A DNA stretch of 64,000 nucleotides from an uncultured Atopobiaceae bacterium (GCA_944321515.1 CALULO010000001.1:1-64000); one strand, 5' to 3'; numbered from the stretch's first letter, positions 1-9,118 are shown. Notes: generated by a model not told the origin, from the sequence alone. Numbers and translations are program-made.

Positions 1-2
1 CA

Positions 3-308
3 GTTCCAGATCGTTGTTTTCGCCCGCTGAGCTGGGCCTATGCCGGAATCTCTCCCACAGAAACCACCGAAGAGCCAGAAAACGGCGAGGTCATCGAGGC
101 GCGAGGCTCGCTCGCGCAGGTCGAGGAGGAGCTTGCCGGCGCCCCCATCATTCGCGTTGCCAAGAGCTGCATCGCCAATATGGACAAAATCACCCTTGTG
201 CGCTCTCAGGACCTCCAGATGGTCAATGGTGAGTGCGTGCACGTCTCGCGGACACGCAAACGGGAGGTCATGGACACGGTCACGGACTACCTTGGAGGTC
301 GTCGGTGA
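3..308 (+). CDS. LytTR-family response regulator, 3' part only
   Basis: The reading frame enters from the left edge and stops at 306-308, so only the last 101 residues are in the window. The visible part is a LytTR DNA-binding domain: an IIRVAKSCIANMDKI segment matches the conserved 'F.RvhrSylvNl..I' strand, and VHVSRTRKREVMDTV matches the 'ipvSRr....l' end. LytTR regulators of the AgrA type bind promoter DNA after phosphorylation by a partner kinase. That partner follows immediately: its GTG start overlaps this stop by 4 bp. The receiver domain, if present, lies outside the window. Family call is firm; the regulated genes are unknown. Confidence 0.8.
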   Translation, partial: VPDRCFRPLSWAYAGISPTETTEEPENGEVIEARGSLAQVEEELAGAPIIRVAKSCIANMDKITLVRSQDLQMVNGECVHVSRTRKREVMDTVTDYLGGRR

Positions 309-1639
309 CACCGGTCCGGGAGTTCCTCAACACCTGGTGGTCGCTCGAGCCGATGGCGCAGCTCCTTATCCCCATCGTCCTTCTCGCCTATCGGTTACCG
401 CGCCGCCCCCACTTCATCGCTCGAGGGGCCCTTGTGCTCGCCGGGCTCCTTGCCCTGGCGGTCGTACCCTTGGCGGCCAAGCTGGTAACCGGCCTCGACA
501 CCATCCAGACCTTCATCGTCTTCAGTGCGCTGCTCGCCGTGTTCGTCGGTGCGATTCTCTTCGTCTTCGACGTGCGCCCGTGGACCGCCCTGTTCTGCGC
601 CACGGCGGGCTACACGCTTCAGAACATCGCAAGCGGAACCTCGCTCCTCCTCCAGATGCTCATCACTAGGCGTGCAAGCGCCTCACTCACCGAGCCTCTG
701 GGCACCCTTGTCTCCATCGGCGTTCCCCTGCTCGTCTATGGGGTTGGCTACCTCGCCTTCGTGAGAAGGGTCAACGTCAAGGGGCTCCTCGACGTCGAGA
801 ACCGCCTCATGCTGCTCATGTTCGCAATCGTTGTCATCGCCGTCATCGGACTCGACATCCTCATCAAGGGACTCGTCTTCTACGGGGTCCCGTTTCGCTT
901 CCTTGTCCTGCTGAGGCTCGTCCACCCGATGGTCTGCGTGTTCGTCCTCTTCTCAGAGTACGAGCTCCTCTATGCTAAACACGCCGACGAGGAGCGTGCC
1001 GAGACGGAGCGCCTGCTCGCGGAACGCGAACGGCAGTATCGACTCTCAAGGGAGAACATCGAGGCCATCAACATCAAGTGCCACGACATCCGTCACCAAA
1101 TTCGTCACCTCGCCGATGAGGGGACGGTGGTCGACGGGGCGGTCCTCGCTGACATCGCCCGCGAGGTTAACGTGTACGACTCGGTAGTGGAGACGGGAAA
1201 CGAGGCCCTCGACACGATCCTCACCGAGAAGAGCCTCACCTGCTCGAGCGAGAACATCGTCTTCACGGTCATGGCCGAAGGCGCCGCGCTCGGTTTCATG
1301 GCCCCCGCCGACATCTACGCTTTCTTTGGGAACGCGCTCGACAACGCCATCGAAGCGGTCCGAGGCGTCGAAGACGAAGAGCGCCGCGCAATCACCCTCT
1401 CGGTCCGACGGAGGCAGAGGATGGTGGCGATAAGCGTGGAGAACTACTGCGTCGGCAATCGCAGCTTCGTGGACGGGCTCCCCAAGACCACCAAGTCCGA
1501 CGAGCTCAACCACGGGTTTGGCATGCGCTCGATGCGCTCGATCGCCACGCGCTATGGGGGCTCGCTCCATACGGGAATCGAAGGCGGGGTCTTCTACCTC
1601 AACGCACTTCTCGCCATGCCCGACGAGCATGAGGGCTAG
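305..1639 (+). CDS. GHKL-type sensor histidine kinase (AgrC-like)
   Basis: I place the start at GTG 305, which overlaps the LytTR stop (GTGA) and has a GGAGG ribosome site at 295-299; an in-frame ATG-type start at 233 would lie inside the regulator gene. The 444-residue product has about six hydrophobic segments in its first 220 residues. A coiled stretch follows, then the phospho-acceptor region INIKCHDIRHQIRHL (His in HDIRHQ). Last comes a GHKL ATPase domain with an N box (FFGNALDNAIEAV) and a G box (HGFGMRSM). This layout is that of AgrC-like peptide sensors. No agrB/agrD-like gene is visible, so the signal is unknown. The 3' end overlaps the convergent lipoprotein gene by 4 bp. Confidence 0.85.
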   Translation: MTPVREFLNTWWSLEPMAQLLIPIVLLAYRLPRRPHFIARGALVLAGLLALAVVPLAAKLVTGLDTIQTFIVFSALLAVFVGAILFVFDVRPWTALFCATAGYTLQNIASGTSLLLQMLITRRASASLTEPLGTLVSIGVPLLVYGVGYLAFVRRVNVKGLLDVENRLMLLMFAIVVIAVIGLDILIKGLVFYGVPFRFLVLLRLVHPMVCVFVLFSEYELLYAKHADEERAETERLLAERERQYRLSRENIEAINIKCHDIRHQIRHLADEGTVVDGAVLADIAREVNVYDSVVETGNEALDTILTEKSLTCSSENIVFTVMAEGAALGFMAPADIYAFFGNALDNAIEAVRGVEDEERRAITLSVRRRQRMVAISVENYCVGNRSFVDGLPKTTKSDELNHGFGMRSMRSIATRYGGSLHTGIEGGVFYLNALLAMPDEHEG

Positions 1640-2085
1640 CCGAGGTAGTCGAACTCCATCGTTTCGTAGCCATGGACCCCGAAGTCAGAGGCCTTCCCCT
1701 CAAGACGGTTCCCGTCAATAATCTGCAGCTCAACCTCAGATGAACCCAGATGAAGAACGACCGTATCGCCCGAGCTCACCCAAGTTCCGCACTCAGACAG
1801 AAGGTCGGGGTGGGCCTCAAGAGGCTTGACAGTGCAGGTACCATCCCCAATAAGGGTCATGTCAAGCATCGGCTCGACGCCTCCAGCGCTTCCGTACACC
1901 GTGTCCTTGGTGTAGGTAACCGCCCCACGCCATGCGCCCTCCCAACCCTCTGGAGTCTGGGGCGCCTCATCACTGACGCCATCCACGCTCGGGCCGGGGC
2001 CGGAGCAGGCCGTCGAGGCAGCACCGCTCGCAAGCAAAACCACCGTGAGCAGTATTCGCAGGCAGAACGTCCTTCTCGCCATCAT
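1636..2085 (-). CDS. Small lipoprotein of unknown function
   Basis: The start is placed at ATG 2085 (a second ATG follows at 2082), behind a purine-rich GGGGATTGGGGAC. Upstream in-frame codons to 2151 would add a leader with no signal-peptide character. The first ~30 residues are a positively charged n-region (MMARR), a hydrophobic core and a lipobox-like ASTAC, so the mature protein probably begins at Cys and is lipid-anchored outside the membrane. The remaining ~120 residues are acidic and soluble, with GTCTVKPL and [14 protein letters not shown] stretches suggesting a small beta-rich domain. I do not recognise a family. It is convergent with the kinase gene. Confidence 0.6.
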   Translation of the reverse strand: MMARRTFCLRILLTVVLLASGAASTACSGPGPSVDGVSDEAPQTPEGWEGAWRGAVTYTKDTVYGSAGGVEPMLDMTLIGDGTCTVKPLEAHPDLLSECGTWVSSGDTVVLHLGSSEVELQIIDGNRLEGKASDFGVHGYETMEFDYLG

Positions 2086-2164
2086 CTTGTCCCCAATCCC
2101 CGCTTCATGAGGCTCCTCTCGTTTCAATGGGGAGAAAGGATACCTCACCATTGCACCCCTTCTC

Positions 2165-2170
2165 TATAAT
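2165..2170 (+). promoter_or_regulatory. Putative -10 box of the DUF711 gene
   Basis: A perfect TATAAT lies 37 bp upstream of the chosen GTG start. No good -35 hexamer is seen 16-18 bp further up, so this rests on the -10 alone. Confidence 0.4.
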
Positions 2171-2207
2171 GGACGCTTGCAGCCGCCCGCGTGAGAAAGG
2201 TGCAACC

Positions 2208-3572
2208 GTGGACATCACCCCGCAGGAAGTAGCCGAGACCCTCTCCATGGTCTCCGAGCAGAACCTCGACCTCCGCACCATCACGATGGGCATCTCGCTC
2301 GCGGGCTGCTCGGACGAGGACATGAACCGCATGTGCGACAAGGTGTATGACCGCATCACGCACACGGCTGAGCACCTCGTCGAGACTGCCGACGACCTCC
2401 AGTCCGAGTACGGCATTCCCATCGCCAACAAGCGCGTCTCGGTGACCCCGATCGCGCAGATCGCGGCGGGCTGCCCCAACGAGGACCTCTCCCCCATCGC
2501 GCACGCCATGGACCGCGCCGCTGAGACGCTCGGCATCGACTTCATGGGCGGCTTCTCCGCACTGGTCCAGAAGGGCATGGGCAACGCCGACCGCCGCCTC
2601 ATCGCGTCGGTCCCCGAGGCGCTCGCCACCACCGAGCGCGTGTGCTCCTCGCTCAACATCGCCTCTACGCGCGCAGGCATCAACATGGATGCAGTCCTGC
2701 TCTCCGCAGAGACGATCCTCGAGTGCGCGCGCCGCACCGTCGACATCGACTGCTACGGCGCCGCCAAGTTCGTCGTCTTTGCCAACATGGTCGAGGACTC
2801 CCCGTTCATGGCCGGCGCGGTCCACGGCACGGGTGAGGCGGACGCCGTCATCAACGTGGGCGTCTCTGGCCCCGGCGTCATGGCCGCCGCGCTTGCCGAG
2901 CTCCCCGAGTCCGCGAGCCTCATGGACGTCGCCGAGAAGATCAAGCAGACCGCCTTCAAGATCACGCGCGCCGGCGAGCTCATGAGCCGTGAGGCGAGCC
3001 GCCGCCTTGGCGTCGAGAAGGGCATCGTCGACCTCTCCCTGGCACCGACGCCGGCAGCCGGAGACTCCGTCGCCAAGATCCTCGAGATCATCGGCGTCGG
3101 CGAGTGCGGCGGCCCCGGTACCACCTGTGCGCTGGCGCTTCTCAACGACGCGGTCAAGAAGGGCGGCGTCATGGCGAGCTCGAGCGTGGGCGGCCTCTCC
3201 GGCGCCTTCATCCCCGTCTCGGAGGACGCCGGGATGATTCGCGCCGCCGTGGACGGCGCGCTCTCCATCGAAAAGCTCGAGGCCATGACCTGCGTGTGCT
3301 CCGTGGGCCTCGACATGATCGCCGTACCCGGGGACACCTCCGTGGAGGCCATCGCCGGCATCATCGCAGACGAGATGGCCATCGGAGTCATCAACACCAA
3401 GACCACGGCGGTGCGCCTCATCCCGGCCATCGGCAAGGCGGAAGGCGACATGCTGGAGTTCGGCGGGCTCTTTGGGTCGGCGCCGGTCATGCCAGTCAAC
3501 AAGTTTGCCGGCACGGTGCTTGCACACCGCGGCGGACGTTTCCCCGCCCCGCTCAACAGCCTGAAGAACTAG
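2208..3572 (+). CDS. DUF711 / UPF0210 (PFL) family protein
   Basis: The 454-residue product matches the UPF0210 family in length and content: [13 protein letters not shown] near the N-terminus, [21 protein letters not shown], and glycine-rich [19 protein letters not shown] chose GTG 2208, which has GAGAAAGG 7 bp upstream; the ATG at 2127 would include the promoter region. The family is related to anaerobic ribonucleotide-reductase/PFL-like folds but has no settled reaction. In many bacteria it sits beside a small ACT protein (UPF0237); none is adjacent here. It appears to be a single-gene transcript. Confidence 0.85.
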   Translation: MDITPQEVAETLSMVSEQNLDLRTITMGISLAGCSDEDMNRMCDKVYDRITHTAEHLVETADDLQSEYGIPIANKRVSVTPIAQIAAGCPNEDLSPIAHAMDRAAETLGIDFMGGFSALVQKGMGNADRRLIASVPEALATTERVCSSLNIASTRAGINMDAVLLSAETILECARRTVDIDCYGAAKFVVFANMVEDSPFMAGAVHGTGEADAVINVGVSGPGVMAAALAELPESASLMDVAEKIKQTAFKITRAGELMSREASRRLGVEKGIVDLSLAPTPAAGDSVAKILEIIGVGECGGPGTTCALALLNDAVKKGGVMASSSVGGLSGAFIPVSEDAGMIRAAVDGALSIEKLEAMTCVCSVGLDMIAVPGDTSVEAIAGIIADEMAIGVINTKTTAVRLIPAIGKAEGDMLEFGGLFGSAPVMPVNKFAGTVLAHRGGRFPAPLNSLKN

Positions 3573-3718
3573 CGAGAGGGACGGGCGGAGCGCGAGTCCC
3601 GACGACCGGGGCGGCAATTGCCGTCGCGGCCCCACGGGAGCTCGCACCAGCACGAAAGTCATACAATAGTCGGGTCGCTCCTCGCGCCCGTACTCGTCGC
3701 CCGTGCTTCGGAGGCCCC

Positions 3719-3973
3719 ATGGACATCCTGTCTATCGTGCTCGGCGTCCTTTCCCTTGTTACCGCCTTCACGCCCTTTATCTGGCTGCAGGTCGTGGGTG
3801 GCTTTGTGGGCATTGCGGGTGTCGTGCTGGCAAGACGTGCCAAGAAGGCCGACTATCGCAAGGACCTCACCACTGCCATCGGCATGCTCTGCTCCATCAC
3901 CGGCGTCGTTCTGTGCTTTGCGGCCCCGGTCCTCTCCGTGCTGAGCAACATCGCGCTGCTTCTCATGCGATAG
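3719..3973 (+). CDS. Small two-helix membrane protein
   Basis: An 84-residue ORF begins at ATG 3719 with GGAGG at 3710-3714. It contains two long hydrophobic stretches (residues ~3-38 and ~52-82) separated by a basic loop ARRAKKADYRKD. This is the shape of DUF4190-like small membrane proteins, but I cannot assign a function. It is flanked by non-coding DNA on both sides and is probably monocistronic. Confidence 0.6.
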   Translation: MDILSIVLGVLSLVTAFTPFIWLQVVGGFVGIAGVVLARRAKKADYRKDLTTAIGMLCSITGVVLCFAAPVLSVLSNIALLLMR

Positions 3974-4050
3974 CCGACACCGCACCTCCAAAAAGGGCCG
4001 CCCTTACGCGCCGAACCACCCTCCACCCACTTGTGCTGTTCCCATATTTT

Positions 4051-4064
4051 GTTAGTATACTAAC
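4051..4064 (+). promoter_or_regulatory. Palindromic operator of the MarR/YczE operon
   Basis: GTTAGTATACTAAC is a perfect 14-bp palindrome 36 bp upstream of the MarR start. It contains a TATACT that could be the -10 box (4056-4061), with TTGTGC at 4031-4036 as a weak -35. A MarR dimer bound here would block RNA polymerase, so autoregulation is likely. The palindrome is seen directly; its use is inferred. Confidence 0.65.
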
Positions 4065-4099
4065 TGTTGCCATCCAAACAACCTAATTGGAGGGACCTC

Positions 4100-4543
4100 G
4101 TGGAGGTCGACACCATCCACCACCAGCTGCTTGTTGCATTTGGCCGGTCCAACCACGCGATGATCTCCAGGACCCGCGAGTTTGGCCTCATGCCCGGTCA
4201 GCCCAAGGTGCTCGAGTACGTAGCCGAACACGAGGGGTGCCTGCAGCGCGACATCGCACGGGCCTGCGCGATGGACCGCGCCACGGTCACCGGCGTGCTG
4301 GGACGCATGGAAGAGGCCGGGCTCGTGGAGCGTCGCCCCAAGGCGGGTGACCGACGTGCGCTTGAGGTCCATCTCACCGATTCGGGCTGGGCGGAGGCCG
4401 AGCATGTGGCGTGCTGTGGCGCCGAGGTTGACGCGGTAGCACACCGGGGCATGACGGCAGAGGAGCGCGAAGAGCTTTCCCGGCTGTTGGCCCGTGTTAT
4501 TGAGAACTTCGAGGAAGCAGAAAGGGAGAGCGTGCATGAGTGA
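4100..4543 (+). CDS. MarR-family transcriptional regulator
   Basis: The start is GTG 4100, preceded at 4089-4094 by GGAGGG. The 147-residue protein has the MarR winged helix: LQRDIARACAMDRATVTGVLGRMEEAGLVERRPKAGDRRALEVHLTDSG is read as recognition helix plus wing, with the typical DRRA wing tip. The last 8 bp overlap the start of the YczE-like membrane gene, so the two are translationally coupled. A perfect palindrome at the promoter is the likely operator. The inducer is unknown; the coupled membrane protein suggests a small-molecule transport or export role. Confidence 0.85.
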   Translation: MEVDTIHHQLLVAFGRSNHAMISRTREFGLMPGQPKVLEYVAEHEGCLQRDIARACAMDRATVTGVLGRMEEAGLVERRPKAGDRRALEVHLTDSGWAEAEHVACCGAEVDAVAHRGMTAEEREELSRLLARVIENFEEAERESVHE

Positions 4544-5300
4544 GCTGGTCGTTAAGTCAAGCCTTGCCGGAGCGGGGGAAAACGAGGGCGGAGAGATGAG
4601 CGGGGCTCGCCGAGCGCTCGTCCTTCGCTATCTCTGCTTTGTGGCCGGGCTTCTCATCAACTCATTCGGAGTGGCCTTCATCACCAAGGCGGCTCTCGGC
4701 ACCTCCCCCATCTCCAGCATTCCCTACGTCCTCGACCTTCGCTTCGAGCCGACCTTTGGCGAGTTCACCTTTGTGCTCAACATGGTCTACATCGTGGCAC
4801 AGGTGGCTTTGCTGCGCCGAGACTTCAAGCCCGTGCAGATTTTGCAGGTGGTCGCCAACCTCATCTTCAGCGCCTTCATTGACGTGAGCATGGGCCTGCT
4901 CTGGTGGCTGAACCCGCAGGGACTGCCCACGGAGGTCCTCTCCCTCGCAGTGGGCTGCGTCATCCTTGCCTTTGGAATCGCCGTGGAAGTGGCACCCAAC
5001 GTCATCGTGGTCCCCGGCGAGGGCATCGTGCGCGCCATCGCCTCTACGCTGCACCGCCCCTTTGGCACCTGCAAGCTCTGCTTTGACACCACCCTCGTGG
5101 TGATCGCCTGCGGCCTCTCGTTCGCCTTCTTCGGCTACCTCAACGGACTTGGCGCCGGCACCATCGTCTCCGCGCTCGCCGTGGGCCCCATCTGCAACCT
5201 CATCAACGCGCACGTCCCGCTCATCGACGCCATACGCAGCCTGCGCAATGACAAGGACGACAGCGACGTCTCCCCGAGCCCGGTGCCCGCCGAAGCGTAA
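4536..5300 (+). CDS. YczE/YyaS/YitT-family membrane protein
   Basis: A 254-residue integral membrane protein starts at ATG 4536, inside the end of the MarR gene. About five or six hydrophobic segments are visible, beginning YLCFVAGLLINSFGVAFITKAALGTSPI. The GTSPISSIPYVL motif and later PNVIVVPGEGIVRAI are typical of the YczE/YitT group, whose substrate is not known. The first ~25 residues are a hydrophilic extension and the C-terminus is acidic (KDDSDVSPS). Coupling to a MarR gene suggests it is the regulated target. A strong hairpin terminator follows. Confidence 0.75.
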   Translation: MSELVVKSSLAGAGENEGGEMSGARRALVLRYLCFVAGLLINSFGVAFITKAALGTSPISSIPYVLDLRFEPTFGEFTFVLNMVYIVAQVALLRRDFKPVQILQVVANLIFSAFIDVSMGLLWWLNPQGLPTEVLSLAVGCVILAFGIAVEVAPNVIVVPGEGIVRAIASTLHRPFGTCKLCFDTTLVVIACGLSFAFFGYLNGLGAGTIVSALAVGPICNLINAHVPLIDAIRSLRNDKDDSDVSPSPVPAEA

Positions 5301-5323
5301 GCCACATAAGCCACACCGAAAAC

Positions 5324-5360
5324 GATGGGGGGCGCAGGCACATCGCCTACGCCCCCCCAT
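5324..5360. terminator. Bidirectional hairpin terminator
   Basis: Two 16-nt arms (5324-5339 and 5345-5360) pair with a single mismatch around a 5-nt loop; the outer part is a run of G pairing with a run of C. A T-containing tail is present on both sides (GTTTCT to the right, CGTTTTCG on the minus strand). It sits between the convergent YczE-like and YeiH-like genes and can serve both. Confidence 0.75.
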
Positions 5361-5381
5361 CAAGTTTCTGCTCCGACGCCC

Positions 5382-6416
5382 CTACCAAATGCCAAGCACG
5401 TGCTGCATCCCAAGGCTTACGCAAGCGATGGCAACCCAGCAGCAGAAGCCCATGAGGATGGGCTTGCCGCCCGTGCGCACCAGCTTGACGATGTCCGTGT
5501 TGAGGCCGATGGCCGCCATCGCCATGACGATGAAGAACTTGGAGAGCTCCTTGATGGGCGCCGTCACCGCGGAGGGCAGGGCGAACACCGTGGTGATTAC
5601 GCTCGCCAGCACAAAGAACACGATGAACATGGGGAACGCCCGACGCAGGCTGAAGGTGCTCTGGCCCTCGCCGCCCGCCTTGCGCTCCTTGCGGACGCCC
5701 CAGAGCGCAAGCACCAGCGTGATGGGGATGATGGCCAGCGTGCGCGTGAGCTTGACGATGGTGGCCGCGTCAAGCGTGTTGGCGCCCGGGTGCATGCCGT
5801 CCCAGGCGGCCGCGGCGGCCGTAACGGAGGACGTGTCGTTGACCGCGGTGCCCGCGAAGAGGCCGAAGCCCTGGTTGGTGAGGCCGAGCATGCCGCCGAG
5901 CGTGGGGAACACGAGGGCAGCGATCACGTTGAAGAGGAAGATGACGCTGATGGCCTGGGCCACCTCCTCGTCGTCCGCCTTGATGACGGGCGCGGTGGCC
6001 GCGATGGCCGAGCCGCCGCAGATCGAGGAGCCCACGCCGACGAGCGTTGAGATCTTCCCGGGGATCTTGAGCACGCGGCACAGCACGTAGGACACCACCA
6101 GCGAGGTGGTGATCGTCGAGACGATGATGGGAAGCGACGTGGCGCCCACCTGAGCGATCTGCGAGAGGTTGAGGCCGAAGCCCAGCAGGATTACCGCCCA
6201 CTGAAGCACCTTCTTGGACGTGAACTTCACACCCGGGTCCAGGGCGGAAGTGTCACGCCCGCGCAGCACCACGGCGAGCACCATGCCAATAAGGATGGCG
6301 AAGACCGGTCCCCCCACGACCTCCAGCTGCTTTCCAAGCAGCCAGGCCGGCACGGAAATGACCAGCGCAAGCAGCACGCCCTTCCACATCTTCCCGAAAT
6401 CCTTGATAAGCTCCAC
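5382..6416 (-). CDS. YeiH-family (UPF0324) putative sulfate/anion exporter
   Basis: A 344-residue protein with about ten hydrophobic segments. The glycine-rich [21 protein letters not shown] and the [22 protein letters not shown] segments are hallmarks of the UPF0324/YeiH family. It is transcribed away from a LysR-type gene, the same arrangement as yeiE-yeiH in enterobacteria. That supports control by the neighbour, with sulfite or sulfate as a possible signal in the characterised cases. Direct substrate evidence is not in the sequence. Confidence 0.85.
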   Translation of the reverse strand: MELIKDFGKMWKGVLLALVISVPAWLLGKQLEVVGGPVFAILIGMVLAVVLRGRDTSALDPGVKFTSKKVLQWAVILLGFGLNLSQIAQVGATSLPIIVSTITTSLVVSYVLCRVLKIPGKISTLVGVGSSICGGSAIAATAPVIKADDEEVAQAISVIFLFNVIAALVFPTLGGMLGLTNQGFGLFAGTAVNDTSSVTAAAAAWDGMHPGANTLDAATIVKLTRTLAIIPITLVLALWGVRKERKAGGEGQSTFSLRRAFPMFIVFFVLASVITTVFALPSAVTAPIKELSKFFIVMAMAAIGLNTDIVKLVRTGGKPILMGFCCWVAIACVSLGMQHVLGIW

Positions 6417-6491
6417 GCCTCCACCCTTCTTTTGGTTATTCAGCCAGATGTAAAGTTACTCCCTGTGGTTATAATCTTTTATCGATAGTTG

Positions 6492-6507
6492 CTTATAGTC
6501 TTATAAG
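6492..6507 (+). promoter_or_regulatory. LysR-type operator in the divergent yeiH/lysR promoter
   Basis: CTTATA-4 bp-TATAAG is a perfect interrupted inverted repeat fitting the T-N11-A style of LysR boxes. It lies in a 127-bp AT-rich divergent region in an otherwise GC-rich genome. A TATAAT at 6520-6525 can act as -10 for the LysR gene. Confidence 0.6.
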
Positions 6508-6543
6508 TATTTTTTTGCATATAATCTGGCGAGAGGAACCAGC

Positions 6544-7458
6544 ATGCTCGACTATCGCACGCACACGTTTCTCACGGTCTGCCGCACCGGCAGCTTCACC
6601 CGGGCCGCGACGGAGCTGCGCGTCACCCAGCCAGCTGTCTCCCAGCACGTGCGCCAGCTTGAGCGCCACTACGGGCAGCCTCTCTTCGAGAAGACCGGGC
6701 GTGGCGTTGAGCCCACGGCGGCGGGGCGAATCCTCTACCGTGCGCTCTCCACGATGGAGGATGACGAGCGGCGCCTGTGCACCGAGCTTGCCGCGCTGCG
6801 AGAGGAGGCGCCGACCGTCCCGCTGCGCCTAGGGTGCACGCGAACCATCGCCGACTATGTGGCACCGCGCCTGCTGGCAAGCCACCTGCGGCGTCACCCC
6901 GAGGAGCGTGTCTTCATGCGCACAGGCAACACCCAAGAGCTCGTAGAGCTCATCGAACAAGGGGAGATTGACTTTGCGCTGGTCGAAGGCTCGTTTGACC
7001 ACAGGTCCTTTGAGAGCGAGACCCTCTCGCGCGAGCGCTACGTGGCAGTAGCCGCCTCCGGAGAGCGGCCGAGCTCAGTAACGGGCCTCTTGGACCGCCG
7101 CCTCATCCTGCGCGAGCCCGGCTCGGGCACGCGAGAGATTCTGGAGCGCTACCTCGCCACGCGTGACCTAACGGTGACGGACTTCGCCGGGGTGATTGAG
7201 CTCTCCAGCATTCCCGCCATCAAGGCGTGCGTGGCGGCTGGCACCGGAGTGAGCTTCCTCTACAAGGCGGCGGTCGAGCGCGAGCTTGCCGACGGCTCGC
7301 TCTCTGACGTGACGCCAGATGACCTCGCGATTGAGCACGACTTCTCTCTCATCTGGCAGCGCGACAGCCGCTACGGCAGGCGCTACCGCGCGCTCCTCCG
7401 CGAGTGGAGGGGCGGGGACGCCGGAATCGGGAGGAAGCAGGACGAAGGCGCCGCATAG
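6544..7458 (+). CDS. LysR-family transcriptional regulator (YeiE-like by context)
   Basis: A 304-residue protein starts at ATG 6544 with GAGAGG upstream. Residues 1-60 form the LysR helix-turn-helix (FLTVCRTGSFTRAATELRVTQPAVSQHVRQLE). The rest is a periplasmic-binding-protein-like effector domain containing the common RLILREPGSGTREILE strand-helix. Divergence from the YeiH-like exporter gene and a LysR box between them argue that it regulates that gene and itself. The effector is not determinable here. It converges on rsmJ with 20 bp between stops. Confidence 0.85.
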   Translation: MLDYRTHTFLTVCRTGSFTRAATELRVTQPAVSQHVRQLERHYGQPLFEKTGRGVEPTAAGRILYRALSTMEDDERRLCTELAALREEAPTVPLRLGCTRTIADYVAPRLLASHLRRHPEERVFMRTGNTQELVELIEQGEIDFALVEGSFDHRSFESETLSRERYVAVAASGERPSSVTGLLDRRLILREPGSGTREILERYLATRDLTVTDFAGVIELSSIPAIKACVAAGTGVSFLYKAAVERELADGSLSDVTPDDLAIEHDFSLIWQRDSRYGRRYRALLREWRGGDAGIGRKQDEGAA

Positions 7459-7478
7459 GCTGCTACGCCACAGTCCCG

Positions 7479-8231
7479 TCAGCCATTCTCGCCCCTCGGG
7501 GGCACGAGCACGTCATAGCGGACCGCCTTCCCGGACACTGAGTGGCTCGGGCGCGCGCCCGCGAGCCAGGGGCCCTTGGGCGGGCGCTTGACCACCACCT
7601 TGCGAGGTGCGGCGGCAAGAGCTGCGTCAAGCAGCTCCTGTTCGTCGTCGCAGGGACTCTCCAGGTGATGCAGGAGCTGGAACTTCTTCTTGACCGCGGC
7701 GCTCTTGGTGCGGCCGGGAAACATCGGGTCGAGGAAGACCACGTCGGGACGCCAGCCAAGCGAGCGCAGTCCCTCAACGCTGTCCCCCTCGACAAGCGTC
7801 ATGCGAGAGACCGGGTCGGCAAGCACGTCATCACGAAGCGCGCGCTCAAGGGAGTCGCGCAGGAGGGCGGCAATCACGGGATCGCGCTCGAAGAGGGTGA
7901 CCGAGAAGCCCGCGGCCGCAAGCAGAAGGGCGTCCTCGCCAAGTCCCGCCGTGGCATCGACCGCGGTGAGGGGACCGTCCGCCCCACGTATGCGAGCCGC
8001 GCGGACAAGGAGCTCTCGGCCGAGCCTGTCGGGGCGGAGACGCGGCTTCATCTTCGTAAGGTCGGCGCGCAAGACCATTCCGTCGCCAACAAGCGCAAGC
8101 CCGCCGTCGTCCTCCCTGAGCTCAAGGCCGGAGGCGGCAAGTGGGACGGTGGCCCCGGAGGCTTCTGTCCCACACGCCGGTGGGACAGAAGCCTCCGGGG
8201 CCACCGTCCCATCCGTCAGATCTCGTCTCAT
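7479..8231 (-). CDS. rsmJ: 16S rRNA m2G methyltransferase RsmJ-like
   Basis: The class I SAM-methyltransferase domain is clear: VDATAGLGEDALLLA (SAM motif I), LFERDPVIAALL (acidic ribose-binding strand), VVFLDPMFPGRTKSAAVKKKFQLL and RKVVVKRP. These match RsmJ (YhiQ), which methylates guanine in the 3' domain of 16S rRNA. I use ATG 8231 with GGGAGGG upstream. The first ~35 residues are unusual because they are encoded by a 31-bp perfect inverted repeat; recognisable similarity begins at LELRED, residue ~36. E. coli RsmJ has a different N-terminal segment there, so the element may have replaced or extended the native start. Confidence 0.85.
   Translation of the reverse strand: MRRDLTDGTVAPEASVPPACGTEASGATVPLAASGLELREDDGGLALVGDGMVLRADLTKMKPRLRPDRLGRELLVRAARIRGADGPLTAVDATAGLGEDALLLAAAGFSVTLFERDPVIAALLRDSLERALRDDVLADPVSRMTLVEGDSVEGLRSLGWRPDVVFLDPMFPGRTKSAAVKKKFQLLHHLESPCDDEQELLDAALAAAPRKVVVKRPPKGPWLAGARPSHSVSGKAVRYDVLVPPRGENG
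8143..8210. repeat. 31-bp perfect inverted repeat inside the rsmJ 5' coding end
   Basis: Arms at 8143-8173 and 8180-8210 are exact reverse complements, separated by 6 bp. The repeat is in frame and encodes the N-terminal DGTVAPEASVP-type peptide of RsmJ. There is no T-run, so it is not an ordinary terminator. It looks like a palindromic insertion element tolerated in a coding sequence. Confidence 0.85.
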
Positions 8232-8358
8232 GGCCCTCCCCTCGAAGCGTGCGTTTCCCCAATGTAACCCACGCACGCTCAAGAGGGGGTCGCGGCGCGC
8301 GATGACGCGCGTTGTTCTAGCATGTTCAGGCGACAGACGCCAAGAGGACGGGGGAGCA

Positions 8359-9036
8359 ATGCAGCAGGACGGGGCGGCAAGACGGGGCAAGGTGCCCGTC
8401 AGACTCGGGATGGCGGTCATATGTGCGGGCGGCTTCATGGACGCCTACTCGTATCTCCTCCACGGGAAGGTGTTTGCCACGGGCCAGACCGGCAACATCG
8501 TCCTTCTCAGCCTGAACCTCGCCCAGGGGTCCTGGCCTGGGGTGCTGCACTACCTCGTGTCGATCCTGGCCTTCGTCACCGGCATCATGCTCTCGAAGTT
8601 CGTGCTGGTGAGCGTTCACAAGGGGAACTCGCGCCACATGCAGCGCACCGTGGCAATCTTCGAGGCGCTCGCCTTCGTCGTCATCGCCCTGCTCCCCCCA
8701 GGCGTGCCCGACCTTCTTGTCAACGTGACCATCTCGTTCTGCGCCGCGCTCTCCTTTGAGAACTTCCGCACCTTCGGGACCAAGTCGGTCTACTCGAGCG
8801 TCTTCTGCACCGGCAACCTCCGGTCGCTGGGCGAGACCCTGTACGACGGCCTCTTCACAGGCAACCGCCACGAGCTGCACCGCTCCATGCGCTACGCCGC
8901 GCTCATCCTCTCGTTCTGCTGCGGGGCGGTTGTCTGCAAGCTGCTCATCGATGTGGTCGGCCAGCTTGCGTGCCTCTCCATCAGCATACTGTTCCTGCTG
9001 GCAACCCGCTTCATCTCTGACCCTGACGAGGAGTAG
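8359..9036 (+). CDS. DUF1275 (YoaK-like) membrane protein
   Basis: A 225-residue protein starts at ATG 8359 with GGGGGA upstream. Six hydrophobic segments are visible. GGFMDAYSYLLHGKVFATGQTGNIVLL is split across the first two helices and is the signature of DUF1275, in which G-x-x-D-A and F-x-x-x-x-T-G-N are conserved. Function in the family is unknown. Its 3' flank has been invaded by an IS3-family element only 24 bp past the stop. Confidence 0.8.
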   Translation: MQQDGAARRGKVPVRLGMAVICAGGFMDAYSYLLHGKVFATGQTGNIVLLSLNLAQGSWPGVLHYLVSILAFVTGIMLSKFVLVSVHKGNSRHMQRTVAIFEALAFVVIALLPPGVPDLLVNVTISFCAALSFENFRTFGTKSVYSSVFCTGNLRSLGETLYDGLFTGNRHELHRSMRYAALILSFCCGAVVCKLLIDVVGQLACLSISILFLLATRFISDPDEE

Positions 9037-9118
9037 CAGGAGGGGGCGGGACCCCCGGGTTGAACTGCCTCCCATTTCTTGGACATGGAAATAGAGGTCC
9101 GAGAGATGGGAGGCTTTC

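Noticed and set aside
2145-3662. Long minus-strand ORF antisense to the DUF711 gene
   Set aside because: It is a shadow of the high-GC third-position bias of the plus-strand gene; His/Ala/Arg/Gly/Asp-rich with no domain, whereas the plus strand encodes a full-length known family.
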